From contig NZ_BLYC01000008.1 of assembly GCF_019721995.1 (NCBI RefSeq), positions 101,713 to 165,712 on the forward strand: a stretch of DNA of 64,000 nt, written 5' to 3'. The DNA comes from Bathymodiolus japonicus methanotrophic gill symbiont (GTDB lineage Bacteria; Pseudomonadota; Gammaproteobacteria; Methylococcales; Methylomonadaceae). Shown here in pieces: positions 10,681 through 19,792 of this stretch. The number at the start of each line of letters is the position of its first letter. Position 1 is the first letter of the stretch. A program made the translations under genes and the position numbers. The notes beneath the pieces were generated by a model that searched no databases, had not been told where the DNA came from, and saw only the letters and a program-made list of their open reading frames with translations.

Positions 10681-10790
10681 TGTGATGTGTAGTGGGTAAT
10701 GCGATAATAGGCACCAGGAATAGTGAATTTTTACATAACTACTCAGCTTTGCTGAGTAGTTACAAATTCGATTACCCACTGTATTTCACA
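10681..10790. other. Nested palindrome beside IS66 remnant
   Basis: The arm TGTGATGTGTAGTGGGTAAT (10681-10700) is an imperfect complement of 10771-10790. An inner hairpin runs 10725-10770 with arms around ACTACTCAGC/GCTGAGTAGT. It borders the truncated IS66 transposase and may be part of that element's end or an independent structured repeat. Confidence 0.5.
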
Positions 10791-11254
10791 TAGAGCCACA
10801 ATATTTGAATCCTCTGTTTATGACAGAAGGTTGTCGGGTTTTGTACAAACCGCGCAGATCGTGTCTTCAGCAGCAATATCATGTTCTTCTTCAATGATCG
10901 GCAAATCAGGGCGGTGCGTCCGTCCATGTCCCTTGCTACCTTTTTGCTGACCACGGGGCCGGGGGGGTATCCGTATATGATGCCTTCCAGAAATATCTCT
11001 CTTGGCAGCGCCTTTTTCAGTTTTTTGCCAAATAGACGCTGCTTCAAGTCCCGGGTGCATGCATAGGCAGATTCAAGTTCTTGCTTGAGATCGTCATTTT
11101 TCTGTTTGACTTGCTGGAATTGTCCTTTCCAGTAGTTTGCACCCCATTTGAGCAGTACATACTCTTCTTGTGTCAGTGTCATGACAACTTGGGAAAAGGG
11201 AGGTTTTGTAGTCTCTCCTGTTTCTATAAGTCGGGGCGTGTCGGTGTTTTTCAA
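10791..11254 (-). pseudogene. IS66-family TnpC transposase, N-terminal remnant with frameshift
   Basis: The first ~70 residues show the IS66 TnpC N-terminus: a leucine-rich region, then a coiled-coil-like segment ending QRLFGKK. The frame then shifts near 11040: the continuing IS66-type sequence (TEKGAAKRD, RPRGQQKGSKGHGR, LPIIEEEHDI, zinc-finger-like CAVC) is read in another frame at 10818-11060. The catalytic domain is absent, and the 5' end abuts an IS3 element near 11250. Non-functional. Confidence 0.8.
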
Positions 11255-11275
11255 GATAGTTTTCGCCTAAATTAT

Positions 11276-12100
11276 TTAAGCCGCTTCATCAGTCCTGTCA
11301 GGATTTAATGAAACTGGCCCTGTAGCATCCCAGTTTCTGGTTGAGCCAGACCATCTGGAAGGTTTTTCTTTTTTCTTCTGGAGATATAATTTATCTCGCA
11401 TTTCAAGAATATTTTTGTCTTTTCCTTCATGTCGTTCCGCAGGTGTGACGAATTTTATTTTGCTGTGCCGGTGCTCGTTGTTATACCATTCGACAAAGTT
11501 ACCTACCCATCCCCGGGCTTCATCAAGACTATCAAAGCCACTGCCAGGCCAGTCAGGACAATACTTTACCGTTCTAAACAAAGCTTCAGAATAAGGGTTG
11601 TCATTACTCACTCGTGGGCGGCTGTATGAGCTGGTTAAGTTTAAATCATACATTTTGCTGCGCAAGGTGAGTGATTTCATTGGTGCGCCATTATCAGAAT
11701 GGAGCACCAATGGGTTATACATCATTTTTTCCTTTAACAGGCTACGCTCAAGTAGTGTAGCGGCATCTTCGCCACTTTCTTGTTCATACACTTCAGCCCC
11801 GACTATTTTTCGGCTATAAATGTCCTCTATCATATATAAATAGTAGAACTGACCCACGATGGGTGTTGGCATGTAGCTGATATCCCACGTCCATACCTGG
11901 TTCGCTTTTTCTGCGATATAACTCGTTGGTTTGGAGGTGTTTTTGCGCTCTTTAGCCCGCCCTCTATGTGTGACTTGTTCTGCTTTATGCAACACTCGAT
12001 AAAATGATGATTCGGAGGCAATGTAGATGCCTTTGTCTGCCAGGATAGGGACGATTTGACTCGGTGGTAAATTGGCATACTCGTCCTCATTACAGGTCAT
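11276..12100 (-). CDS. IS3-family OrfB transposase, full-length domain
   Basis: A 274-residue rve-domain integrase with DDE residues in TWDISYM (about residue 72), LHSDNG (about 135) and the Glu just before the HRHSKIKF region. It is uninterrupted, unlike the copy at 407-2767. The frame stays open upstream to about 12245 (KVCNIVGISIRTLQNWQ, a helix-turn-helix-like segment), so native OrfB is longer and is probably made with OrfA by frameshifting. OrfA is truncated here, so the element is probably not autonomous. Its terminus GGCGAAAACTATC lies at about 11256-11268 next to IS66 sequence. Confidence 0.85.
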   Translation of the reverse strand: MTCNEDEYANLPPSQIVPILADKGIYIASESSFYRVLHKAEQVTHRGRAKERKNTSKPTSYIAEKANQVWTWDISYMPTPIVGQFYYLYMIEDIYSRKIVGAEVYEQESGEDAATLLERSLLKEKMMYNPLVLHSDNGAPMKSLTLRSKMYDLNLTSSYSRPRVSNDNPYSEALFRTVKYCPDWPGSGFDSLDEARGWVGNFVEWYNNEHRHSKIKFVTPAERHEGKDKNILEMRDKLYLQKKKEKPSRWSGSTRNWDATGPVSLNPDRTDEAA

Positions 12101-12233
12101 TAAAATAGCAAGTTGCTCATATTCGCTTAATTTATTATTAGGAGATGGGCGTATGGCATCCGACCTTCTATCGGCCTCTACTCCTCCGTTAACTTGCCAG
12201 TTTTGTAAGGTACGAATGCTGATACCAACAATA

Positions 12234-12497
12234 TTACAGACTTTGCCCTAATTTTTTGTTTTCACTACGTAATTGTTTTAATACGTTTTTATCTGTTTTT
12301 TCTTGCGTCACGTTTTGCTCTGATCCTTTAATAAAATGGGTCTTCCAGGACTCAAGTTCAGCTTTATAAAGCCCACGTGTACGACAATATTCATTACACT
12401 CTTGCTCGCTCAGGGTACTTGTTTCTATAATGGCTGATAGTTTTTTCTCGGCTGTCCACTGTATAGGAGAATGGCTTGTGTTTTTAGTGTTTTTGCA
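12234..12497 (-). pseudogene. IS3-family OrfA, C-terminal part
   Basis: This encodes the OrfA segment WTAEKKLSAIIETSTLSEQE followed by a basic coiled-coil tail, ending at TAA (12234-12236). Its N-terminus is missing because the sequence switches to IS630 at 12498. The missing N-terminal half of an equivalent OrfA is at 18928-19792. Confidence 0.8.
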
Positions 12498-13351
12498 CTT
12501 ATCAAAAAGCTCGTTTTGTGACTGATCGCCAAGAAGAAGAAAAGTACGAGCTTGAAAGAAAAACGTGGCTGGAAGAAACATTGCCTGCCATTATGGAAAA
12601 GGCGGTAGAAGAAAAGAGTGTCGTTTTATTCGGTGATGAGGTGTCATTTGCTATGTGGGGTTCATTGGCACGAACCTGGGCTCCAATAGGAGAGCAACCC
12701 ACAGTGAAAACATCAGGGATTCGAAAAGGGTTGAAAATGTTTGGTACGATCGAACTCGAAGGAGGGAGTTTTCAATACCGAGAATCATTGGCTTATGAGA
12801 TAAAACCAAAGTCACTTAGACTTTTAAAAGAAGCTGGGCTGCCTCAAGAATTTTTAGCTATTCTTAAAAGCTTAAAAAATGAGAAATATCCAACACAGAA
12901 GCTTTTTATGGAAGCGATATATTCTATTGCCGACAACGTCTTAATCGAGAGTTATAAGCCAATGATATTACAACACGCTGAAACATCTGGGCGTTTTAAT
13001 GGTGAAAGCTATGTTGAGTTTTTAACACAATTGCTGGCTTATTATAAAGGCAAGATTATTCTAATTGAAGATGGTGCCCCGTATCATGGAAGCGGTGTTA
13101 TTAAGGAATTTAAGTTAGCTAATGTAGATCGTTTGACAGTAGAACGTCTCCCTGCGTTCTCGCCGGATTTTAATCCGATTGAGAAATTATGGAAAAATAC
13201 GAAACGCGATTCGACTCATATGAAGTATTTTAAAACTTTTGAAGATCTTCATGATTCAGTTGTGCAAACTTTTAACACTTATATGCATGATGCCAGTAAA
13301 GTGATTTGTGTTATGCAAAAATTGCGGGAAGATTTCGTTGTTACCGCCTAA
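12498..13351 (+). pseudogene. IS630-family transposase lacking its N-terminus
   Basis: A DDE_3-type catalytic domain of about 280 residues: LFGDEVSFAMWG (first Asp), ILIEDGAPYHGS (second Asp) and PDFNPIEKLWKNTK (Glu). The N-terminal helix-turn-helix region is absent because the copy starts inside YQKARF, fused to IS3 OrfA. A second copy at 19793-20708 is truncated at nearly the same region. The right end runs to about 13390, where TATA joins an IS4-A fragment, consistent with TA target choice. Confidence 0.85.
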
Positions 13352-13390
13352 GTTTAAGCGCTCCAAATTTGGAAATTATTTATCTGAGAA

Positions 13391-14378
13391 ACTATAGAGG
13401 TAGAATAAGGTCAGTCGAGAGCTACTTTAATTCGATTAACAAAGGCATTGATCAGATAATACGTGTACGTGGCGGCAAAGAGATTAAAGTGACTGTCAGC
13501 AGTGCACGATTAAAGGTGAGTTCACACAGTAAAAAACGCTTTGTCTCGGGGAGTCGCTATTTTTGCGAAAGCTTGTTTTGGGCATCCCAGCCCAAGCAAG
13601 CAGCAAAAACTTAACGCGACCACTTATGCCTCCGGCGGCCCCGATTCGTCCTCGTCACCTCGTCCCGACCCAACAAGGGGTCGGAACATAGGCTCCAAAT
13701 GACTTGACGCCGTGTCGGATGGCCTTTTATTTTGTCTCCACCTTCGCTAACGCTCAGACTCCGACAAAACAACGGCCCTACGGCTATCGCGGACTAAAAA
13801 TCTTCACTTCGCTAAAGCTCCGTTTCCAGGATTTTCAGCGATTGCCTTAAAATATGACGGTGAAAACGACTATCGCTATTTAGTGGCGACAGACCTGACT
13901 TGGCGCACACAAGATATTATTCAAGCCTATACGTTGAGATGGCTGATTGAGGTTTTCTTTGAGGACTGGAAGCTTTATGAAGGATGGGGGCGTGAGGCCA
14001 AACAATTAGATGAAGAGGGATCAAGCCGTGGCCTGATTCTGAGTCTTTTGTTTGACCATTGCCTTCTCCTTCACACAGAGCAAATAGCCCGCATTGAAAG
14101 CAAACTACCTGCGTATACCGTAGGAAGCTTACAGCGCAAGTCTCAAATGGATGTACTGCTTGAGTTCATCACGTCATTGCTAGAGTTTCCAGATCCTGGT
14201 GATAAGCTGAAAGAGTTAGGTGAATTAATAAAGGATGTGTTTCAACTGATGCCATCAGGAAAACATATGATTGGCAGAGATTTAGGGCGCTTAGGGCCAA
14301 CAGCATCATTAAAGTATTGTTCTGCTGGGTGAAGGTAAGAGTTTGATGGCAATGGGATGGAAAAACTTGAACATCGAG
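13391..14378 (+). pseudogene. IS4-A 3' fragment with S295 insertion
   Basis: This corresponds to the C-terminal half of the IS4-A transposase and the right terminal repeat ending at 14378. The reading frame breaks where S295 sits (13546-13840). Sequence on the two sides joins exactly as in the intact copy (TTTGTC then ATTGCC), so the S295 insertion caused no target duplication. Confidence 0.88.
13546..13840 (-). repeat. S295 structured repeat (reverse)
   Basis: An exact 295-bp copy in reverse orientation inside the IS4-A transposase. On its own strand the left flank is GGCAAT, giving C at -4. The empty site is seen at 1786-1792, so insertion without duplication is directly visible. Confidence 0.93.
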
Positions 14379-14750
14379 TAAAAGTAATTTCAAGGAAACT
14401 AAAGCTTGGTCTTCCAATACCCGCTCACTTGAAAATCAAATGCGCCTGACTGCAATGAGCTATAATTTAATGCGCGTGTTTGAAGAGATTTCAAAAACAC
14501 AACAGCCAGAATTGATTCATCCATCGGATAAAAAATATAGCGAGGCTCTGGAGATAAGGCAGCAACAGGCCCAAAAACGAGATCGTTTTGTGAATCCATT
14601 ATTTTTCCAGGCAAGAATATCTCGTATCAGCTCGTATACCATTCGGGCAGTTCAAAACGCAATAATAACAGGGATGTCTTTACAGTGCTTTATGAGCTCT
14701 CTTGTGGCGAGGTTAGTTTCACGGCCTCAATTGATAGGGGAACACTGATG
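14379..14750 (+). pseudogene. IS4-B right-end fragment
   Basis: The last ~120 codons of the IS4-B transposase and its terminal repeat GGGGAACACTGATG (ends 14750). The left boundary is the IS4-A end; TAAAA at the junction equals the duplication around the M152 copy at 2975. So the two loci share an ancestral insertion point or recombined with each other. Confidence 0.82.
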
Positions 14751-14801
14751 GATAATCAAGGTAGCTATTTTCTTAAACATATCTTTCTCCATTAATTGTT
14801 A

Positions 14802-16184
14802 TCAAACGATTTTACGCGCACGCACGCTACGCCCTTTCACTTTACCATTACTAAAAAAACCAAGCGCCTTATTCACAGCAGAACGTTGTATGGCAACATA
14901 ACTGGATATATCAAATATATCAATTTTACCAATCTGCAAACCTGACAACCCTGCATCACCTGTAAGCGCTCCTAAAAGATCACCCGGTCGAATTTTATTT
15001 CTGCGTCCCGCATCCAGTTGTATAGTCACCATAGGTGATTGCAGGGTAAATCCAGTGCTCGCATTTAAGGCATCTAACTCCTTAACTAAACAGGCCTTGC
15101 CCTGAAACTCGGCAATCGCTTTAACGCGCGGCTGTTCCTGTTCGATAAATAAACTCAACGCAATACCTTTCTCCCCTGCACGACCGGTACGCCCAATCCG
15201 GTGTATATAAATATCGGCATCATGAGGTAATTCAAAATTAATAACCGCCTGTAAAGATTTAATATCCAGACCGCGAGCAGCAACATCCGTGGCAACCAGT
15301 ACCGAGCAACTATGATTGGCAAAGCGCACCAGCACCTGATCGCGTTCGCGCTGCTCCAGGTCTCCATGAATCGCTAACGCCTCAATCTGGTGATCATGCA
15401 GAAATCGGGCAACTGCATCGCATTGTATTTTAGTGTGGCAGAAAACCAAGGTAGTCTCAGGCTGGTAATGTTCAAACAGGGCTAATAAAGCCTCATTACG
15501 CCGCGAGGCTTTTGCTTGATAAAATATCTGCTCAATCACGCTTTCAGTGTGTTCGGCCTCGACAGAAACCGTCACTGGATCCTGCAGGATAGCGGCACAC
15601 ATCTTTTTAATTGTGCTCGGATAGGTTGCCGAAAATAATAAGGTTTGCCGTTTATCAGGGGTTTGCGCAATGATCTCGTTGATCACATCAATAAAACCCA
15701 TATCCAGCATACGATCCGCTTCATCCAGCACCAATGTATTCACACCTGCCAGTGTTAAGGTTCCGCGACTTAAGTGATCCTGAATTCGTCCTGGCGTGCC
15801 AACGACGATATGCGCACCATGCTCCAGCGAGCTTTTTTGAGGTGCAAAAGGTTTACCACCACAGAGTAAAACCAGTTTGATATTAGGCGTGCTACGCGCC
15901 AGCTTACGCAATTCTTTACCGACCTGGTCAGCCAGCTCACGCGTGGGACATAATATTAGCGCCTGTATACCAAAAAATCGTGGATTAATACGCTGCAATA
16001 AACCGATACCAAAAGTTGCTGTTTTGCCACTGCCGGTTTTTGCCTTGGCGATAAGATCCTTACCCTGTAATACATAGGGCAATCCCTGCGCCTGAATAGC
16101 GGTCATTTTTTTATAGCCGAGCGAATCCAGGTTAGCAACAAACGCACTGGAAATTGGAAGAGAAGAAAAGCTGTCGCTGGTCAT
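14802..16184 (-). CDS. dbpA: ATP-dependent RNA helicase DbpA
   Basis: A DEAD-box helicase that acts on 23S rRNA during 50S assembly. Helicase motifs are in order: AKTGSGKT (Walker A), PTRELA, TPGRI, DEAD in VLDEADRM, SAT, VATDVAARGLD and HRIGRTGRAG. The ~75-residue C-terminus (IRPGDLLGAL, then IDIFDISSYVAI) is the DbpA RNA-binding domain that recognises hairpin 92, which separates it from RhlE/SrmB. I chose the ATG at 16184, giving MTSDSFSSL, because it matches the usual DbpA beginning; an in-frame TTG at 16211 is less likely. It faces away from the IS mosaic and ends 50 bp from an IS4-B remnant. Confidence 0.95.
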   Translation of the reverse strand: MTSDSFSSLPISSAFVANLDSLGYKKMTAIQAQGLPYVLQGKDLIAKAKTGSGKTATFGIGLLQRINPRFFGIQALILCPTRELADQVGKELRKLARSTPNIKLVLLCGGKPFAPQKSSLEHGAHIVVGTPGRIQDHLSRGTLTLAGVNTLVLDEADRMLDMGFIDVINEIIAQTPDKRQTLLFSATYPSTIKKMCAAILQDPVTVSVEAEHTESVIEQIFYQAKASRRNEALLALFEHYQPETTLVFCHTKIQCDAVARFLHDHQIEALAIHGDLEQRERDQVLVRFANHSCSVLVATDVAARGLDIKSLQAVINFELPHDADIYIHRIGRTGRAGEKGIALSLFIEQEQPRVKAIAEFQGKACLVKELDALNASTGFTLQSPMVTIQLDAGRRNKIRPGDLLGALTGDAGLSGLQIGKIDIFDISSYVAIQRSAVNKALGFFSNGKVKGRSVRARKIV

Positions 16185-16284
16185 ATAGGTTACCGTATTT
16201 AAATCAGGCAATTATACCAGAGCTATAAACCACTCATTTAAATAGCGTCATAAACATTTTTTCTTTGGAGCGAGACTATATTAA

Positions 16285-16488
16285 CTGAAGTTTCCCAATT
16301 ATTGAGTAGCTGAAATACACCATGCTGGTGTATCGAGGTTTATTTTAGGTGGTTTTGCCATGTTTATAGCAAACCCCTACTTAATTCCCCTTAGGCAATA
16401 GCATTTGAAACGAATGAAAAGACTATTTTTTTCATATAGTTGTAGCATGGTTTCAATTTTACCATAAATAATTATTGGGAAACTTCAG
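16285..16488 (-). repeat. M204 MITE without matching flanks
   Basis: A 204-bp copy with both terminal repeats intact. Flanks (TATATTAA left, TAAAGTAG right) do not match, so this copy probably marks a deletion or recombination between two M204 copies. It truncates the adjacent secreted-protein gene on its right. Confidence 0.9.
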
Positions 16489-16773
16489 TAAAGTAGTATC
16501 CAAAGCATGGCTTTGTTGCTTATTTTGCTGCGTACTGGCAACTGCTCTAGCCACTTCGTCCGCGCGCTGCAAAACTAGAGGCTGCTGGTGTTGCCACACC
16601 TCATTCAAAAAATTAGCTGTACGAGCCTGATAGTCTTTACCTTTGGCAAGATAAGCCGCGAGCAAATCTGATTGCATTTCAGGTGGATAATATTGCATAT
16701 CAGCGACCGCTCCTACGTTGTAAATGAAACTGACTACGATAACAGCTGCGTGTTTCCATTTGCAGAATAACAT
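16459..16773 (-). pseudogene. Secreted hypothetical protein, 3' end replaced by M204
   Basis: The frame encodes 104 residues. There is a signal-peptide-like N-terminus (WKHAAVIVVSFIYNVGAVA, basic then hydrophobic), followed by a Gln-rich helical region. The last residues (LLKFPNNYLW) are read from the M204 terminal repeat, so native sequence ends about residue 94 at 16489 and the rest of the gene is missing. A GGAGTT site lies just upstream of the ATG. I do not recognise the family. Confidence 0.6.
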
Positions 16774-16880
16774 AACTTAACTCCTGTTAATTTCTAATAA
16801 CCTGCCTTAATCCTGGTACTGTACGTCATTCATTGTACTAAAACTTAGGCTTTTGATTTATTTAACTTAACTAAGGATTT

Positions 16881-17021
16881 ATGCTACAATTATCGGTTGC
16901 TCTTGTCATGAATATTGTATTGTGTCTAGAGGCAATATTATTATTACTTGGCTGTCTTTTCACGTTAGTAGGGGAATTTCGGCGGGCTAAAGACCCACTT
17001 TATAGCCATAAATACCATTAA
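16881..17021 (+). CDS. Possible 46-residue single-pass membrane protein
   Basis: This short ORF begins ATGCTACAATTATCG with AAGGA at 16874-16878 in good register. Residues 3-32 form one long hydrophobic segment (LSVALVMNIVLC, then ILLLLGCLFTLVGEF), followed by a positive tail FRRAKDPLYSHKYH. The positive-inside rule puts the tail in the cytoplasm. It ends 52 bp before the next gene on the same strand, so the two could be co-transcribed. Composition, ribosome-binding site and length favour a real small protein, but no family is recognised. Confidence 0.5.
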   Translation: MLQLSVALVMNIVLCLEAILLLLGCLFTLVGEFRRAKDPLYSHKYH

Positions 17022-17073
17022 TATATTTAAACTCGATTACCATCTAATCTTAGATATTCGGAGAACCCTTAAT

Positions 17074-18090
17074 ATGCGTTTTTTAATTTCCTACCCACAA
17101 ACAAATTGTGATTATGCCAAGTTTCGCTTGAATCGCATTATCAAGGGCAAGGATAAATCAAATGATGTTTTTACTGGTTCTCCCGGCGGAAAAATTCAAT
17201 TACTGGAGCAACTCGAGCCTTTAGGTGAATTTCGCCTGGTGGATGAAATCTATCCTACCAAGCCTTTTGGCATGGAGTATGTGCCTGGTGAAGGCCTGTA
17301 TTTTTTGACCGGCCTACCCTGTTGTGTTGATGGCGTACCAGGAGATGAGCATATCCTGCGCTTAAATGATCAAGGTGAGATAGACCTGGAAATAAAGCAC
17401 CCGCTATTTTCACAATTACGTTCTCTACGGCGTACTAAAAATGGCTTATTAATTACCTCCAGTGGTATCGATGCGATTCTGGAAGTTAATTTACAAGGTG
17501 AAATCATCTGGACATGGTTTGGCACCGAGCAGGGTTATTCAACTAAATATGGCGGTGGCGAACGAACTATTGATCATGATCTTGATCATCGTAACTTATG
17601 CTATCCAGGGCGTTTACAAACTACACATTTGAATTCAGCCATCGTAGACCCTTATGATGAGAGTAAAATTCTAACTATCCTGTTTTATCAGGGCAAAGTG
17701 GCTCGTATCGACCAGGAAACACTACAACTGAATCTGGTGATTGAAAACCTGAACGGCGCGCACCATATTCGACCACATTCCAAAGGCTATATCCTAGCAA
17801 ACTCACGTAAAGGCGAGGCCCGAGTGTATGACCACGATTTTAAATTACTGGACGTTATTGCCGGAACCAGTCCATTATTTCCAGTGAAGTGGGTACAAGA
17901 TACTATTGAACTCCCTTCTGGCTCCCATTTAATTGCCGATTGTAATTCATTTAATTTACGTGAACGCGATTCAAATGGGCAGGAAAGAAAATTTAACACT
18001 AAGATGCCCAACCGAATTTTCCAGATTGAACCCGTCAGTGATGACTTTACGTTTACCGAACTTGCTCACAGCCACTTTAACCAGGACTAG
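17074..18090 (+). CDS. Unrecognised 338-residue protein, probable beta-propeller
   Basis: A CGGAGAA site precedes the ATG at 17074. There is no signal peptide. The sequence has repeated short strand-turn units (LRLNDQGEIDLEIKHP, LEVNLQGEIIWTWFG, RVYDHDFKLLDVIAG), as in propeller or arylsulfotransferase-like folds. Conserved-looking features are a CC pair (LPCCVDGVPGDEH, about residue 89), a His/Asp-rich stretch (IDHDLDHRNLCYPG, about residue 168) and NGAHHIRPH (about residue 228). These could bind metal, but I do not recognise the family and assign no reaction. The gene is intact and is followed closely by a broken outer-membrane-type gene. Confidence 0.8.
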   Translation: MRFLISYPQTNCDYAKFRLNRIIKGKDKSNDVFTGSPGGKIQLLEQLEPLGEFRLVDEIYPTKPFGMEYVPGEGLYFLTGLPCCVDGVPGDEHILRLNDQGEIDLEIKHPLFSQLRSLRRTKNGLLITSSGIDAILEVNLQGEIIWTWFGTEQGYSTKYGGGERTIDHDLDHRNLCYPGRLQTTHLNSAIVDPYDESKILTILFYQGKVARIDQETLQLNLVIENLNGAHHIRPHSKGYILANSRKGEARVYDHDFKLLDVIAGTSPLFPVKWVQDTIELPSGSHLIADCNSFNLRERDSNGQERKFNTKMPNRIFQIEPVSDDFTFTELAHSHFNQD

Positions 18091-18096
18091 CTACTT

Positions 18097-18466
18097 ATGC
18101 GCACTATCATCTTTTTATTCACATCCCTGATTTCATTTTCTACTCTGGCATATGATGATATTCCCCCACAATAGCCGACTGGCAAAGAGCTTCACAAAAT
18201 CCGTTAAGCCCTAATTTTAGCATACCGATTGAGTACAAATTCCATGGAGGTGCAACTGCTGGGGATGTGCATATAGGAAGCTTTGGCGCCATTATGTCAG
18301 CTAAATTTGATGGCTGGAATATTATTAGCGAGCTAACTTTAAATATTATGGGTACGCCGGGCGATATAACCGGAATCAGAGGGATACCCCAACCTTATAC
18401 GGGTACTGGGCATGGTGGTAGTGCTGGCGATGCTGCAGGTTTAGCCGACACATTTTTTACCACATA
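18097..18466 (+). pseudogene. Outer-membrane-type protein gene, frameshifted and truncated
   Basis: The ATG at 18097 opens a signal peptide (MRTIIFLFTSLISFSTLA, then YDDIPPQ) and hits TAG at once. In another frame the protein continues (ADWQRASQNPLSPNFSIPIE, later FDGWNIISELTLNIMGTPG and GLADTFFTTYAEN). The N-x-L-x-P opening, the W-N-I-I-S strand and the GLADT motif resemble the transporter/neuromedin-U-like outer membrane family; that assignment is tentative. An S280 element at 18467 removes the rest. Both lesions make it non-functional. Confidence 0.6.
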
Positions 18467-18855
18467 CGCTGAAAATCTCGGGGAGTCGCTATTTTTGCGA
18501 AAGCTTGTTTTGGGCATCCCAGCCCAAGCAAGCAGCAAAAACTTAACGCGACCACTTATGCCTCCGGCGGCCCCGATTCGTCCTCGTCACCTCGTCCCGA
18601 CCCAACAAGGGGTCGGAACATAGGCTCCAAATGACTTGACGCCGTGTCGGATGGCCTTTTATTTTGTCTCCACCTTCGCTAACGCTCAGACTCCGACAAA
18701 ATAACGGCCCTACGGCTATCGCGGACTAAAAATCATCACTTCGCTTAGGCTCCGTTTCCCTGATTTTCAGCGATGGAAACGGAGCTTAGCGAAGTGGTGA
18801 TTTTTAGTCCCTGATAGGCGACAGGGCAATTCGCTGATTCGACGTGTGCTAGCAG
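18467..18855 (+). repeat. S280 fragment carrying an S295 insertion
   Basis: S280 starts at 18467 (CGCTGAAAATC), is interrupted after 11 bp by S295 at 18478-18772, resumes ATGGAAACGG at 18773 and stops at about 18855, where an IS3 left end begins. The left flank is CATA (C at -4). Nesting shows that S280 arrived before S295 here. Confidence 0.88.
18478..18772 (-). repeat. S295 structured repeat nested in S280
   Basis: An exact 295-bp reverse copy. On its own strand the left flank is TTTCCAT, with C at -4. Joining its flanks rebuilds the S280 start exactly, so there is no target duplication. Confidence 0.93.
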
Positions 18856-18976
18856 CCCCCCGTGTCAGGATAGTTTTCGCCTTATTTGAAAAATAATAAC
18901 TCAAACAAGGGGCGGAAAAATAAAACCATGACAACTCAATACCCAAAAGAAAGAAAAGATGCCATCATTAACAAAA

Positions 18977-19448
18977 CTGAAGTTTCCCAATTATTGAGTA
19001 ATTGAGTAGCTGAAATACACAATGCTGGTGTATCGAGGTTTATTTTAGGTGGTTTTGCCATGTTTATAGCAAACCCCTACTTAATTCCCCCGCTGTCAGC
19101 CCCGGACGGGCTGATAGTCTCCAGAAGGCGCAGGGAAATTTGCCAATCCGAAGTGCGCGATAGCGCGCGAGGGAGGCTAAAATTTTATCCCGAATAGCCG
19201 TAGAGCCATTTGTGGTAGCCATGACTGAGCTGCTTTGTGCTCAGTCTGTGGCGGACGCAGGGCGGCTGGAGCATCTCCTATTCGCTGCGTAGGTGAACGA
19301 ATTACGGCGACAGGAGTCCCGGAATTTCGTGAGGTAGCATGGCGCGCCTGTTAGGAAATAGCATTTGAAACGAATGAAAAGACTATTTTTTTCATATAGT
19401 TGTAGCATAGTTTCAATTTTACCATAAATAATTATTGGGAAACTTCAG
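18977..19448 (-). repeat. M204 MITE carrying an S260 insertion
   Basis: M204 arms at 18977-19090 and 19351-19448 flank S260. The perfect 8-bp duplication TAACAAAA surrounds it (18969-18976, 19449-19456). This copy also has an extra GAGTAATT-like repeat near 19002, making it 8 bp longer than the others. Confidence 0.92.
19091..19350 (+). repeat. S260 structured repeat nested in M204
   Basis: An exact 260-bp copy. Left flank TTCCCC (C at -4), right flank TTAGG; joined they equal the uninterrupted M204 sequence. No target duplication. Confidence 0.95.
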
Positions 19449-19552
19449 TAACAAAATGCTTCCCCCCTTAAATATGAGCGTACCTGAATTAGCTAAGGCC
19501 GAAAATATTCCTTACGGAACGCTGTATACGTGGAAGCAAACTTATGTTGATA

Positions 19553-19704
19553 CTCGATGTTCAAGTTTTTTAACTGATTGATTTTATTGACAATTTTACT
19601 GACAAAGAAAGCATCAACATCATTGTAAATCAATCACTTATAAAACAAAGCCGGAAAAATTTACTTTTCTTAGCCCAGTTATAGCTGAAAACTTGAACAT
19701 CGAG
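19553..19704 (+). repeat. M152 MITE, copy 2
   Basis: A 152-bp copy with IS4-A-type ends and the 5-bp duplication TGATA (19548-19552, 19705-19709), inserted in IS3 OrfA. Confidence 0.92.
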
Positions 19705-19792
19705 TGATAAGAAGTGCAAAAACACTAAAAACACAAGCCATTCTCCTATACAGTGGACAGCCGAGAAAAAATTATCAGCCATTATATAGTTT

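Larger units (their letters stand above)
18856..19792 (+). pseudogene. IS3-family left end and OrfA N-terminal part
   Basis: The left terminus GGATAGTTTTCGCC lies at 18868-18881. OrfA begins with ATG at 18928 (MTTQYPKERKDAIINK). It is interrupted by M204 (18977-19448, TAACAAAA duplication), continues MSVPELAKAENIPYGTLYTW (helix-turn-helix), is interrupted again by M152 (19553-19704) and is cut at TA by an IS630 end near 19792. Confidence 0.82.
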
